In this document: piece by piece, positions 1 through 7,662 of the stretch
Numbering within the stretch: the stretch's first letter is position 1
Layout of the letters: each line of letters opens with the position of its first letter
DNA from: Mycetocola saprophilus
Lineage (GTDB): Bacteria; Actinomycetota; Actinomycetes; Actinomycetales; Microbacteriaceae
Assembly: GCF_000718085.1 (NCBI RefSeq)
Contig: NZ_JOEC01000001.1
Span: 372,001-436,000 of the forward strand
Direction of reading: 5' to 3'
DNA length: 64,000 bases
Notes under the pieces: generated by a model
What the model was told of the DNA's origin: nothing
The model's database searches: none
Seen by the model: the letters and a program-made list of their open reading frames with translations, nothing else
Position numbers and translations under genes: made by a program

Positions 1-405
1 CGGATCAACTGTCACCACAACTACACCGCGCGCGAGAAGCACTTCGGCAAGGAGGTGTGGGTGTCTCGGAAGGGCGCGATCAACGCCGAGGCCGGTGTGC
101 TGGGGCTCGTGCCGGGGTCGATGGGTACCCGCTCCTACGTGGTGGAGGGACTCGGGAACCCCGTCGCGCTCAAGTCCTCGCCGCACGGAGCGGGGCGCGA
201 GTACTCGCGCAGCGCCGCCCGGAAGGCGTTCACCCGGGAGCAGCTGCGGGAGGCGATGGCGGGGATCGAATACCGCGATACCGACGCCTTCATCGATGAG
301 ATTCCCGCCGCGTACAAGAACATTGACGTGGTGATGGAGGACTCGAAGGACCTGGTGAAGATCCTGCACACCCTGCGGCAGATCGTCAACGTCAAGGGCG
401 ATTAG
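1..405 (+). CDS. rtcB: RNA-splicing ligase RtcB, C-terminal part (5' end outside window)
   Basis: The frame is open from the first base and ends at TAG 403-405, so only the last 134 residues are present. RtcB joins 2',3'-cyclic-phosphate or 3'-phosphate RNA ends to 5'-OH ends using GTP and Mn2+. Visible family signatures are NCHHNY (residues 4-9 of the fragment), the GSMGT loop and PHGAGR. The His of PHGAGR (codon 184-186) is the residue that is guanylylated in characterised RtcB proteins. The fragment finishes with the usual basic, helical C-terminus. A 15-bp hairpin follows eight bases after the stop. No archease gene is visible on this side. Confidence 0.95.
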   Translation, partial: RINCHHNYTAREKHFGKEVWVSRKGAINAEAGVLGLVPGSMGTRSYVVEGLGNPVALKSSPHGAGREYSRSAARKAFTREQLREAMAGIEYRDTDAFIDEIPAAYKNIDVVMEDSKDLVKILHTLRQIVNVKGD

Positions 406-412
406 CCGCTTC

Positions 413-451
413 CATGCTTCGGCGCACCCGATATGTGTGCGCCGAAGCATG
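413..451 (+). terminator. 15-bp perfect hairpin behind rtcB
   Basis: Arms 413-427 (CATGCTTCGGCGCAC) and 437-451 pair perfectly around a 9-base loop. There is no U-run after it, so it may be a weak intrinsic terminator or an mRNA 3'-end stabiliser. Its position directly behind the rtcB stop supports a 3'-end role. Confidence 0.55.
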
Positions 452-584
452 AGACTCTCCTGTGCATACCGAGCCGCGTATACCGTTGCACCTAGACTGG
501 GGACAGCAATCGGCAACCGCCCTTCGCTTCATTGCAGCCACGTCTCTCCCCGAAGCGCTGCTAGCCAGAAGAACGGTGCCGATT

Positions 585-1715
585 ATGGAATCGACGTACG
601 CCGAACCCGCAACCTCCACCCTCGGTCCGGTCCGCCGCACCACGGCGAAGACCAGCGACTTCCCGCCGATTGCCCACGCCTATAAGCAGGTCTCCGCCGA
701 GGTGCGTGCGGCCGGTCTGCTCAAGCGCGCGCCACTGTTCTACGCGCTCGTGGGTGCGGGATTAGCGGTGGCGTTTGCCGGAGCGATTGCCGGATCGATT
801 CTGCTGGGGCACAGCTGGTTCCAGCTGATCCTCGCCGGGGTGTTTGGCATCCTGTTCACCCAGGTTGCCTTCCTCGCTCACGAGGCCGCACACCGTCAGA
901 TCCTCGCCTCGGGTCCGGCGAACGACCGCCTGGCCCGGGTGCTCACCTCGGTGGTGGGAATGAGCTATTCCTGGTGGGATTCCAAGCACAGCCGTCACCA
1001 CGCGAACCCCAATAAGGTGGGCAAGGACCCGGACATCGAGCTGGACACCATCTCGTTTATCGAGGAGGACGCGGCCACCGCAACGGGAGTGCGTCGCTTC
1101 ATCACCCAGCGTCAGGGCTGGCTGTTCTTCCCGCTGCTCACGCTGGAGGGCCTGAACCTGCATTTCCTGGGCTTCAAGCACCTGGCAAGCCCCGGTAAGG
1201 TCCGCGGTCGCTGGATCGAGATCGGCATGATCTCGGCGCGCTTCGCCCTGGTCCTGACCCCGCTGTTCCTGTTCCTGCCGCTGGGCATGGCCTTCGCCTT
1301 CTTCGGCGTGATGATGGCCGTGTTTGGGGTGTACATGGGTGCCTCCTTCGCCCCCAACCACAAGGGCATGCCGATCATCGATCCCTCGGCCCGTCTCGAC
1401 TTCTTCTCCAAGCAGGTGCGCACCTCCCGCAACATCCACGGTGGACCGTGGGTCGCCTGGTTCATGGGCGGCCTGAACTACCAGATCGAGCACCACCTGT
1501 TCCCGAGCATGGCGCGCCCGCACCTGGCCGCCACCCGCAAGATTGTCCGCGAACACTGCAAGACCCTCGAGGTTCCCTACACCGAAACCTCGGTGCTGCG
1601 CTCCTACGCGATCGTGATCGCCTACCTCAACCGGGTCGGCCTCGCCGCCCGAGACCCGTTCGACTGCCCGGCCGCCGCGCAGATGCGTCGCGGCGGGGGA
1701 CAGCTGGGGGTGTAA
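585..1715 (+). CDS. membrane fatty acid desaturase (acyl-lipid/acyl-CoA type)
   Basis: A 376-residue integral membrane di-iron enzyme that introduces a double bond into a fatty acyl chain. All three histidine boxes are present: HEAAH near residue 101, HSRHH near residue 135 and QIEHH near residue 300. The last is the Q/H-x2-HH form typical of FADS/DesA-like desaturases. Hydrophobic segments lie around residues 45-90 and 200-250. The frame is open further upstream, but ATG 585 is preferred because the 41 residues before it are not desaturase-like and AGAAG lies upstream. The regiospecificity cannot be read from sequence. The gene stands alone and probably adjusts membrane fluidity. Confidence 0.9.
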   Translation: MESTYAEPATSTLGPVRRTTAKTSDFPPIAHAYKQVSAEVRAAGLLKRAPLFYALVGAGLAVAFAGAIAGSILLGHSWFQLILAGVFGILFTQVAFLAHEAAHRQILASGPANDRLARVLTSVVGMSYSWWDSKHSRHHANPNKVGKDPDIELDTISFIEEDAATATGVRRFITQRQGWLFFPLLTLEGLNLHFLGFKHLASPGKVRGRWIEIGMISARFALVLTPLFLFLPLGMAFAFFGVMMAVFGVYMGASFAPNHKGMPIIDPSARLDFFSKQVRTSRNIHGGPWVAWFMGGLNYQIEHHLFPSMARPHLAATRKIVREHCKTLEVPYTETSVLRSYAIVIAYLNRVGLAARDPFDCPAAAQMRRGGGQLGV

Positions 1716-1735
1716 CACCCGTTACCGCATGTGAC

Positions 1736-1752
1736 GGGCACGGGTTGTGCCC
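1736..1752 (+). terminator. possible terminator behind the desaturase gene
   Basis: GGGCAC (1736-1741) and GTGCCC (1747-1752) form a short GC stem with a 5-base loop about 20 bases after the desaturase stop. No U-run follows, so the call is weak. Confidence 0.3.
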
Positions 1753-1844
1753 GCGGGATCCTGAGCCTACGCTCGCACCATGATTACTCCCACGCCCTCC
1801 GCCTCGCACGTGCGCCGTGCCCCGGCGCGGATCGGGCGGTAACG

Positions 1845-2285
1845 ATGTCTCCGCTGACGGGGCTGGCCTTCCTGGCCGGCCTCGTTGTGCTTTCCCTGGT
1901 GATCGGGCTGGTGCTGCGCGCCCGCGGCGGCCGGGTTTCCCATCCCGCCGTGGATGATCGCCTGGACCCGGGTCTATTTGGTGTGGACGCCCTGGGGTCC
2001 GCGGCCACCGTCGTGCAGTTCAGCACCGAGGTGTGCGCGCGCTGCCCGGGTACCAAACGCCTCCTGACAGCGCTCGCCGATGAGCGCGAGGGTGTTGGTT
2101 TTGTCCACGTGGATGTGACCCACAACCCCGCCCTCGCGAGTCGATTCAACCTCCTGCAGACCCCGACCGTGCTGGTCCTCGATGGTGCCGGACGGACCGC
2201 CGCCCGGTTGTCGGGAGTGATCGCGCGGGAGAGCGTGATCGCCGAGCTTGATGTGGTGGGGGAGGGAACCCGTGCGCGGGGGTGA
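1845..2285 (+). CDS. membrane-anchored thioredoxin-like protein
   Basis: A 146-residue protein with one N-terminal membrane helix (about residues 5-25) and a thioredoxin-fold domain. The redox motif is C-A-R-C within VCARCPGTK, and a cis-Pro loop is visible in LLQTPTVLVLDG. ATG 1845 is chosen because the helix begins directly after it, although the frame is open further upstream. A DUF4395 membrane protein follows; this thioredoxin/DUF4395 pairing is common in actinobacteria and suggests a thiol redox function at the membrane. The substrate is unknown. Confidence 0.8.
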   Translation: MSPLTGLAFLAGLVVLSLVIGLVLRARGGRVSHPAVDDRLDPGLFGVDALGSAATVVQFSTEVCARCPGTKRLLTALADEREGVGFVHVDVTHNPALASRFNLLQTPTVLVLDGAGRTAARLSGVIARESVIAELDVVGEGTRARG

Positions 2286-2395
2286 GTCTGCGTTGTCGGC
2301 GCGGCTGGACGCATTCAGCGCATCCTGGCGACCATCCGACATCGAGAGCGAACCAGCAGCCGTCCCCGTCAGCGAACCCGATCCTGGAGAATCCC

Positions 2396-2935
2396 ATGTC
2401 CGCAGCTGAAAACCACGTTCGCCCCGGGCCTCCGCCCAGCACCGTCGACCCGCGTGCGCCGCGCGTGGGGGCGGCCATCACCTCCGTGCTGCTGATTATC
2501 GGGGTGTTTCTCTCCCTCATCGGGACCTCGACCGGGGGCAACCTCGGCGGGCTCTCGCTGGGGCAGCGGGTTGCCGACCCGGGATTCCTCGTGCAGCTGT
2601 TGGTGGCGGTCCTGTTTGCTTGGTCGCTGATCGCCCCGGCCAGCCAGCCGCTGACCGTAATCTTCCGACGCCTGGTGCGCCCGCGCCTCGCGCCGCCCAC
2701 CGAGTGGGAGGATGCCCGGCCGCCGCGCTTTGCCCAGGCCGTGGGCCTCACCGTCGTCGGGATCGGGCTGCTGCTGCACCTGATCGGGGTGCCCTGGGCG
2801 CTGGTGATCGCCGGATCCGCCGCCTTCATCGCCGCCTTCCTCAACGCGGCAATCGGGTTCTGCCTCGGCTGCGAGATTTACCTGCTGCTGGTGCGGGTGG
2901 GGCTGATCGGACGCGGGCAACGCGCCGCGGTCTAG
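2396..2935 (+). CDS. DUF4395 family membrane protein
   Basis: A 179-residue protein with four predicted hydrophobic segments and the hallmark FCLGCEIYLL near the C-terminus. The two Cys in that motif sit at a membrane edge and could exchange disulfides with the thioredoxin-like protein encoded just upstream. ATG 2396 is preceded by CTGGAGA; earlier in-frame starts would add a non-conserved, polar leader. Function is not established for the family; a redox role is inferred only from the neighbour. Confidence 0.75.
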   Translation: MSAAENHVRPGPPPSTVDPRAPRVGAAITSVLLIIGVFLSLIGTSTGGNLGGLSLGQRVADPGFLVQLLVAVLFAWSLIAPASQPLTVIFRRLVRPRLAPPTEWEDARPPRFAQAVGLTVVGIGLLLHLIGVPWALVIAGSAAFIAAFLNAAIGFCLGCEIYLLLVRVGLIGRGQRAAV

Positions 2936-2983
2936 GCTCGTTGCCGAGAGCAGGCGCGTTTGGGGATCGGCGGCCGCCCCGAC

Positions 2984-3001
2984 TAGAGTGAACATTGTTC
3001 A
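2984..3001 (+). promoter_or_regulatory. operator-like dyad over a possible -10 element
   Basis: TGAACA-T-TGTTCA (2989-3001) is a perfect 6-bp inverted repeat of the kind bound by TetR-type repressors. It overlaps TAGAGT (2984-2989), a plausible -10 hexamer. It lies about 100 bases before the acyl-CoA ligase-thiolase operon. The nearest candidate regulator is the TetR gene at 5883-6533, at the downstream end of the same gene group; binding is inferred. Confidence 0.45.
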
Positions 3002-3093
3002 GGAGAACGCCGTTCAGGTCGGGAGGTTGTGGTGAGTCACGCGTGTACGGAACGCCTGGGAGCCCCGGCGCTCCCCGAGGGGACCGAGGTCTC

Positions 3094-4215
3094 GTGAGTC
3101 CACGAATCGTCCCGTTTCGTGGGGACACGGATGCGGTGCTGCGCCGCCTGGAGGAGGTCCGTGAGGCCGGAGACATCCCGCTGATCGGGGATTCCCGCTG
3201 GTCCTCGACCCGGTGGGACGCGGTGCGCGCGCTGGCGGCGGACGCGACCCCGCCCGTCGGCGCGGCATGGGCTAGCGTCACCTCCGGAACCAGCGGTACC
3301 CCGCGCATCCTGCTGCGCTCGGAGGAATCCTGGGCCGCGTCCTTCCCGACAATTACCGAGGTGCTCGGCGATGCTGCAACGGTCGTTCTACCCGCGCCCC
3401 CGGTATCCTCGCTCACCCTGTTTTCGCTTGCCCATGCGCGCTCGGGACTGGGACCGCGTCCGGTTTTTGACCCCGAGTCGATCCGGGAGGCCGAGGCCTT
3501 CCACGGAACCCCGCAGGGGCTTCAGCTGATGCTGGACGCGGAGGCGATCCCGTCGGTCCGCACGGCGCTCGTCGGCGGCTCGCATCTGGATCCGCGCCTG
3601 CGAGCCCGCGCCGAGGAGCGCGGCATTCGAGTGATCACCTACTACGGTGCCGCCGAACTCTCGTTTGTGGCGCTCGACCGCGGCGACGGGCTGCGGGCCT
3701 TTCCCGGCGTCGAACTGGAGGTGCGCGCGGGAGTCCTTTGGGTACGCTCGCCCTTCACCGCGCTGGGGTACGTGGGTGCGGCAGGGCCGCTGCGGCGAGA
3801 CGGGGACTGGATCACCGTAGGAGATCTGGCCACACTTGACCACGGCGTGCTGCGCCTGCGTGGGCGAGCGGACGGTGCCATCCAGACGGCCTCTGCCACG
3901 GTCATCCCCGAGGAGGTGGAGGCCGGACTACGGCGCATCCCGGGGGTTCGCGACGCGGTGGTCTTCGGCTATCCGGCCGGAAACATCGGGTCGCTGGTCG
4001 CGGCGATGGTCGAGACCGAGAGTGCGCCCGGGGATCCGGGGGAGGTGCTCACACTCGACGCTCTGCGCGATGCGGCATCCGATCGGCTTGCCCCCACCCA
4101 GCGCCCGCGGCTCTGGTTTGCCGGGAGTCTGCCCCGAACCGCGGCGGGCAAACCCGCCCGCGCCGAGATTGTGCGGCGAGTTCTCGCCGGAGAGGTGGAT
4201 CGTGTCCCACACTGA
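3094..4215 (+). CDS. class I adenylate-forming enzyme (acyl-CoA/OSB-CoA ligase-like)
   Basis: About 373 residues. It should activate a carboxylic acid as an acyl-adenylate and transfer it to CoA. Core motifs are TSGTSGTPR (phosphate-binding loop), YYGAAE, VGDLATLD, GRADG hinge and LPRTAAGKPAR with the C-terminal catalytic Lys. The N-terminal subdomain is short compared with roughly 500-residue acyl-CoA synthetases, resembling actinobacterial MenE-sized enzymes. GTG 3094 with GAGG four bases upstream is the likely start; the frame is open back to 2995. The 3' end overlaps the thiolase gene by 14 bases. The same ligase-thiolase pairing is known in B. subtilis yhfT-yhfS and S. aureus vraA-vraB. 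Substrate unknown. Confidence 0.75.
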   Translation: MSPRIVPFRGDTDAVLRRLEEVREAGDIPLIGDSRWSSTRWDAVRALAADATPPVGAAWASVTSGTSGTPRILLRSEESWAASFPTITEVLGDAATVVLPAPPVSSLTLFSLAHARSGLGPRPVFDPESIREAEAFHGTPQGLQLMLDAEAIPSVRTALVGGSHLDPRLRARAEERGIRVITYYGAAELSFVALDRGDGLRAFPGVELEVRAGVLWVRSPFTALGYVGAAGPLRRDGDWITVGDLATLDHGVLRLRGRADGAIQTASATVIPEEVEAGLRRIPGVRDAVVFGYPAGNIGSLVAAMVETESAPGDPGEVLTLDALRDAASDRLAPTQRPRLWFAGSLPRTAAGKPARAEIVRRVLAGEVDRVPH

Positions 4216-5485
4216 ACCCGTCATCATCGCCGCCCGGCGCACCCCGATCGGCACCCGTGGACGTGCCCTCTCTCACCTCCGGGTGGAGGAGCTGGCGGCA
4301 CCGGTGATCGTCGCGGCGCTCGGAGACGCGCGCGCCGCGGTGTCCGCGGCCTCGTTATCCACCGCCTCGTTATCCACCGCCTCGTCGTCCCCGGCCGAGT
4401 TGCCTCCGGCCGCGTTGTCCGCGGATGGGGTATCCACTCGGATCGCATCCGATCGCGGGGCGGCCGGGCCGACCGAGCAGCCGCACCGTGCGCGGCCCGA
4501 CGAGCTGTACATTGCCGATGTGATCCTCGGGAACTGTATGGGCCCCGGCGGCAACCCGGCGCGGGTCGCCGCCCTGGCCGCGGGCCTCGGCGTCCACACC
4601 CCCGGCGAGACCGTCGACCGTCAGTGTGGCAGTGGGCTGGCGGCAATCCTCGACGCGGTGAGCGCGATCCGGGCGGGCGATTCGCGTCCCCGCATCGCCG
4701 GGGGTGTCGAGAGCGCGTCGACCGCCCCCGTGCGCTCGATGGCCGGGATCGCCTATGACCGCGCCCCGTTTGCACCCGTGGGATTCCCTGACCCCGATAT
4801 GGTCCGCGCCGCCGAAGACCTTGCCGCCGCCAACGGGATTTCCCGGGCACGGCAGGACGCCCACGCCGCCCGGAGCCACGCCCGAGCCCTGGCCGCCCGG
4901 GACGCGGGACGCTTCCGAGACGAGCTGGTGAGTCTGGCCGGCCTTGAGGCCGACGACGCCATCGGTGGAGCGGCGGCGATCCTGGGTCGCCTTCCCTCCC
5001 TGTTTCCCGGGGGGAGCCTGACCGCCGGCACCTCCACCCGCATCGGCGACGGTGCCGCCGCGACCGTGGTGGTGCCGCGGGCGCTGGCCGGGGGAGCGCC
5101 GGGCCTGATTTTGCGGGGGCACGCGGTGGTGGGCTGTGACCCCGCCCTCCCGGGCATCGGCGCGGCTCCGGCAATCCTGGCGGCCCTGGAGCATGCCGAC
5201 GTGCCCCTCGCGCGCATCACCGGCATCGAGATTGTCGAGGCGTTTGCCGCCCAGTCCCTCGCCGTCCTGGATCGGATCGGTGTGGATGAGGACGACCCCC
5301 GGGTCTGCGCCGACGGTGGCGCGCTCGCCCTGGGGCATCCGTGGGGTGCCAGCGGTGCCGTGGGCATCGTGCGGCTGTTCAGCCGTCTGGTGCGTGGGGG
5401 CGCGCCGTCCGGCACGCTGGGGATCGCCGCCGCATCGATCGGCGGAGGCATGGGCGTGGCCGCGGTTGTGGAGGTGGTTCGATGA
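4202..5485 (+). CDS. thiolase family protein with altered active site and low-complexity insert
   Basis: A 427-residue thiolase fold (acetyl-CoA acyltransferase family). The acyl-accepting nucleophile is present as Cys142 in VDRQCGSG and the catalytic His379 in LGHPWGASG. The second catalytic Cys, normally in the CxGGGMG-type C-terminal loop, is replaced by Ser412 (TCG 5435-5437, ASIGGGMG). An Ala/Ser/Pro-rich insertion of about 50 residues (roughly 45-98) interrupts the N-terminal half and moves Cys142 far from its usual place near residue 90. GTG 4202 follows GGAGAGG at ideal spacing and overlaps the ligase gene; the stop overlaps the next ATG. It may do only a half-reaction, thioester hydrolysis or a degradative step. 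Confidence 0.85.
   Translation: MSHTEPVIIAARRTPIGTRGRALSHLRVEELAAPVIVAALGDARAAVSAASLSTASLSTASSSPAELPPAALSADGVSTRIASDRGAAGPTEQPHRARPDELYIADVILGNCMGPGGNPARVAALAAGLGVHTPGETVDRQCGSGLAAILDAVSAIRAGDSRPRIAGGVESASTAPVRSMAGIAYDRAPFAPVGFPDPDMVRAAEDLAAANGISRARQDAHAARSHARALAARDAGRFRDELVSLAGLEADDAIGGAAAILGRLPSLFPGGSLTAGTSTRIGDGAAATVVVPRALAGGAPGLILRGHAVVGCDPALPGIGAAPAILAALEHADVPLARITGIEIVEAFAAQSLAVLDRIGVDEDDPRVCADGGALALGHPWGASGAVGIVRLFSRLVRGGAPSGTLGIAAASIGGGMGVAAVVEVVR
4350..4394 (+). repeat. 15-bp tandem repeat inside the thiolase gene
   Basis: CCTCGTTATCCACCG occurs exactly twice (4350-4364 and 4365-4379), followed by a diverged third copy to 4394. It encodes SLSTA-SLSTA-SSSPA within the low-complexity insertion and probably arose by slippage. 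Confidence 0.85.
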
Positions 5486-5799
5486 GCGTGCGCGTATACG
5501 GTCCCACCGTGGATGAGCACACCCGCTGCATCCACTACGCCACCGAGCTGGATGTGATCGCGATCCGTTTCATCTGCTGCGATCGCTACTATCCCTGCCA
5601 CCTGTGCCACCAGGAAACCGCCGATCACCCCGCCACGCCCTGGCCGGCGGACGCCCGAGATCGGCTCGCGGTCCTGTGCGGGATGTGCGGGGTCGAACTC
5701 AGTGTCATCGAATACATGGCCGCGGATGCGTGCCCGCACTGTGCGGCACCGTTCAACCCCGGGTGCGCGCTGCACTACCCGCTGTACTTCGCCTCATAG
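5482..5799 (+). CDS. CHY zinc finger protein
   Basis: A 105-residue Cys/His-rich protein. It contains the CIHY start of the CHY-type zinc finger, FICCDRYYPCHLCH and two further CxxC pairs (CGMCG, CPHC), enough ligands for about three zinc ions. Its ATG overlaps the thiolase stop (ATGA at 5482-5485), so it is translated with that operon. CHY fingers occur in eukaryotic Pirh2 ubiquitin ligases, but stand-alone bacterial versions have no assigned role. A structural or regulatory partner of the ligase/thiolase is possible. Confidence 0.85.
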   Translation: MSVRVYGPTVDEHTRCIHYATELDVIAIRFICCDRYYPCHLCHQETADHPATPWPADARDRLAVLCGMCGVELSVIEYMAADACPHCAAPFNPGCALHYPLYFAS

Positions 5800-5882
5800 G
5801 GACCGGGCATTCAGTTTCCAGTGGAACCGAGCGGCACGCCGACGCAAATGCCACCGCGTGCCAAAAATGCTACTGTGTGGTC

Positions 5883-6533
5883 ATGGTAACGGTGTCATCG
5901 AGTCCCCGAGTGGGTGGCCTGCGCGATCGCAAGAAGGCCGAGACTCGGCGCACTCTCACGGATGCGGCCCAGCTGTCCTTCGCCGTGGGCGGTCCAACGC
6001 TGGAGCGCATGTGCACCGATGTGGGAGTGTCAAAGCGCACCTTTTTCCGCTATTTTGCGGGGCGTGAAGACGCGGCGATGATGCCGCTGCAGGATCAGTG
6101 GAACGCGTTTAGGACGATCCTGGATGAGCGGCTGCGCGACGTGAGATCCGGGGCTTCGGTGTTCGCGGTGGTTCAGGAGGCGTTTGCCGAGGCCACGCGA
6201 GTGTGCGCCGAGCGAGATCCCGAGTGGATCATCTCCATGCGGCGGGCCCTGGTCTTGGAGGGTGAGCATGCGTCGATCGTCGCGCACAATCTCGGATTTT
6301 GTGCGGCCCTCACCCCCGCGATAGCCGCGGCAATTGCCGCTCACGCGGGGGCCCAGGCGCTGCGTGCTCGCCTGCTCTTCGAGGTGTTCGTGGTGGCCGT
6401 GCGGGCGGCCCAACACTCGTGGTTGAATGCTCCGCTCGGCTCCGAAAACGTCGAGGTGCTCCTCGATCAGCTGGATCGCGCCGTGGCGACGCTGGCACCG
6501 AGTCTTGGCCTGCGGGTGCGCGTCGCTCGTTAG
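5883..6533 (+). CDS. TetR family transcriptional regulator
   Basis: A 216-residue protein with an N-terminal helix-turn-helix (about residues 30-60, ending SKRTFFRYF) and a ligand-binding C-terminal domain without a recognisable subfamily signature. ATG 5883 is the likely start; no strong Shine-Dalgarno is seen. It lies 80 bases behind the CHY zinc finger gene and could control the ligase-thiolase operon through the dyad at 2989-3001, or the now-degraded SDR gene that meets it tail to tail. Both targets are inferred. Confidence 0.8.
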   Translation: MVTVSSSPRVGGLRDRKKAETRRTLTDAAQLSFAVGGPTLERMCTDVGVSKRTFFRYFAGREDAAMMPLQDQWNAFRTILDERLRDVRSGASVFAVVQEAFAEATRVCAERDPEWIISMRRALVLEGEHASIVAHNLGFCAALTPAIAAAIAAHAGAQALRARLLFEVFVVAVRAAQHSWLNAPLGSENVEVLLDQLDRAVATLAPSLGLRVRVAR

Positions 6534-6655
6534 TAACGCGCGGAGATTCCGCCGTCGGCGTGCAGGAGCTGACCCGAGATCCAGTGCCCCGCCGGGGATA
6601 CCAGAAACGTGACATAGGAACCAATATCGGCCGGGGTTCCCAGCCGCCCACGCTC
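6530..6655 (-). pseudogene. C-terminal remnant of a short-chain dehydrogenase
   Basis: Reading the minus strand, about 40 residues match the end of SDR oxidoreductases: GRLGTPADIG, a hydrophobic VTFLVSP segment, ISGQLLHADGG and the stop TAA at 6532-6530. The Rossmann fold and YxxxK region are missing. The frame upstream becomes arginine/serine-rich noise running over arsC. It overlaps the last bases of the TetR gene. A deletion at the arsC side, possibly when the arsenic locus arrived, is the simplest explanation. Confidence 0.7.
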
Positions 6656-6662
6656 CGAGGGC

Positions 6663-7070
6663 CTACGGCCCGGCGGTGAGCTCGGCGAGCAGCGCCTCGA
6701 CCCGGGCGCGGATCTCGTCGCGGATGCCGCGGACGGTTTCGATGCCCTGCCCGGCGGGATCGGTGAGCTCCCAATCCTCATAACGCTTGCCGGGGAAGAT
6801 TGGGCAGGTGTCGCCGCAGCCCATCGTGATCACCACATCGGCCTCGCGGACTGCATCGGTGGTGAGGATCTTGGGGGAGTAGGCGGCGATATCGATGCCC
6901 ACCTCGGCCATCGCCTCGACCGCGACCGGATTCAGGGCATCTCGGGGTTCGGACCCGGCCGAACGCACATCGACGCGGCCCCCGGCCAGGTGCTCCAGGA
7001 AGCCGGCGGCCATCTGGGAACGGCCGGCGTTGTGGACGCAGACAAAGAGAACGGTGGCGATGGGGGACAT
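6663..7070 (-). CDS. arsC: arsenate reductase, low-molecular-weight phosphatase fold
   Basis: A 135-residue cytoplasmic enzyme that reduces As(V) to As(III) for export. The phosphatase loop is C11-VHNAGR-S, with the catalytic Asp in the late TDPAG segment. Two more Cys lie in MGCGDTCP (Cys85 and Cys89). Whether electrons come from thioredoxin or from mycothiol/mycoredoxin cannot be settled here. ATG 7070 has GAGGAG four bases upstream on the minus strand. It is divergent from arsR across an 83-base region packed with dyads. Confidence 0.92.
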   Translation of the reverse strand: MSPIATVLFVCVHNAGRSQMAAGFLEHLAGGRVDVRSAGSEPRDALNPVAVEAMAEVGIDIAAYSPKILTTDAVREADVVITMGCGDTCPIFPGKRYEDWELTDPAGQGIETVRGIRDEIRARVEALLAELTAGP

Positions 7071-7088
7071 GAGACTCCTCGGGTGGAT

Positions 7089-7137
7089 ATTGACGGGGAT
7101 CAATGTATAGGATGACTATACATTGATGCTCATCAAT
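7089..7137. promoter_or_regulatory. cluster of three overlapping dyads, likely ArsR operators
   Basis: Three inverted repeats overlap: ATTGA-N6-TCAAT (7089-7104), AATGTATAG-N5-CTATACATT (7102-7124, 9-bp arms) and ATTGATG-N2-CATCAAT (7122-7137). ArsR/SmtB proteins bind AT-rich dyads of this type. The cluster sits between divergent arsC and arsR, so one repressor could close both promoters. Confidence 0.75.
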
Positions 7138-7153
7138 ATGAAATGGAGACCTC

Positions 7154-7522
7154 GTGTCGCGCACCCCATCCCTCACCCTGGCGCTCACCGATATCTCGGG
7201 ACGCGCCGAAACCTGTGAGCCCGGGGGCGCGGCGGCCGCGCTCGATCGCACCGAGGCCGAAAAATTCGCCTCCCGACTCCGGGTGATCGCCGATCCCACC
7301 CGCCTGCGGCTCATCTCCCTGGTGTCCGCCCAGGCCAACCGCGAGGCGTGCGTGTGTGACCTGACCGAGCCGCTGGGACTCACCCAGGGCACCGTCTCCC
7401 ACCACCTGAAGATCCTGGTGGAGGCGGGCATCTTCACCCGCGAGCAGCGCGGAACCTGGGCCTACTTTGGTCTGGTTCCCGGCGCGCTGCCCGCGCTGGG
7501 TGCCGAGGTGCAGGCGCTCTAG
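7154..7522 (+). CDS. arsR: ArsR family arsenic-responsive repressor
   Basis: A 122-residue winged-helix repressor. The DNA-recognition region is LTQGTVSHHLKIL, directly after a CVCDL motif that in ArsR proteins supplies the As(III)-binding thiols. An additional N-terminal Cys in ETCEPGG could be a third ligand. GTG 7154 follows GGAGA at five bases. It is divergent from arsC and precedes arsB by 140 bases. Arsenite binding should release the dyads at 7089-7137. Confidence 0.9.
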   Translation: MSRTPSLTLALTDISGRAETCEPGGAAAALDRTEAEKFASRLRVIADPTRLRLISLVSAQANREACVCDLTEPLGLTQGTVSHHLKILVEAGIFTREQRGTWAYFGLVPGALPALGAEVQAL

Positions 7523-7563
7523 GAGCCGCTCGGCCCTCGCCGTCACCCCTTGTGATCGGACCC

Positions 7564-7630
7564 GGCCCGGCCCACCCGACTCGAAATTATTGCGCCGCGC
7601 CGGGCCCGAGGCCCCATCGGGGCGCATAAT
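7564..7630 (+). other. structured leader of arsB
   Basis: The 140-base arsR-arsB gap holds mutually exclusive pairings: GGCCCGGC (7564-7571) with GCCGGGCC (7599-7606), GCCCC-ATC-GGGGC (7611-7623), and a longer near-match between ATTATTGCGC (7586-7595) and GCGCATAAT (7622-7630). It may be only GC-driven; an intercistronic expression-setting structure is possible. Confidence 0.3.
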
Positions 7631-7662
7631 CTATTCATCCCCGCAGGCCAAGGAGCCCCCAC

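Noticed and set aside
3031..3096. Small reading frame starting GTG behind GGGAGG and ending in a GTGA overlap with the ligase start
   Set aside because: Only 21 codons with no recognisable product. It could be a leader peptide or an alternative ligase upstream region, but nothing beyond spacing supports it.
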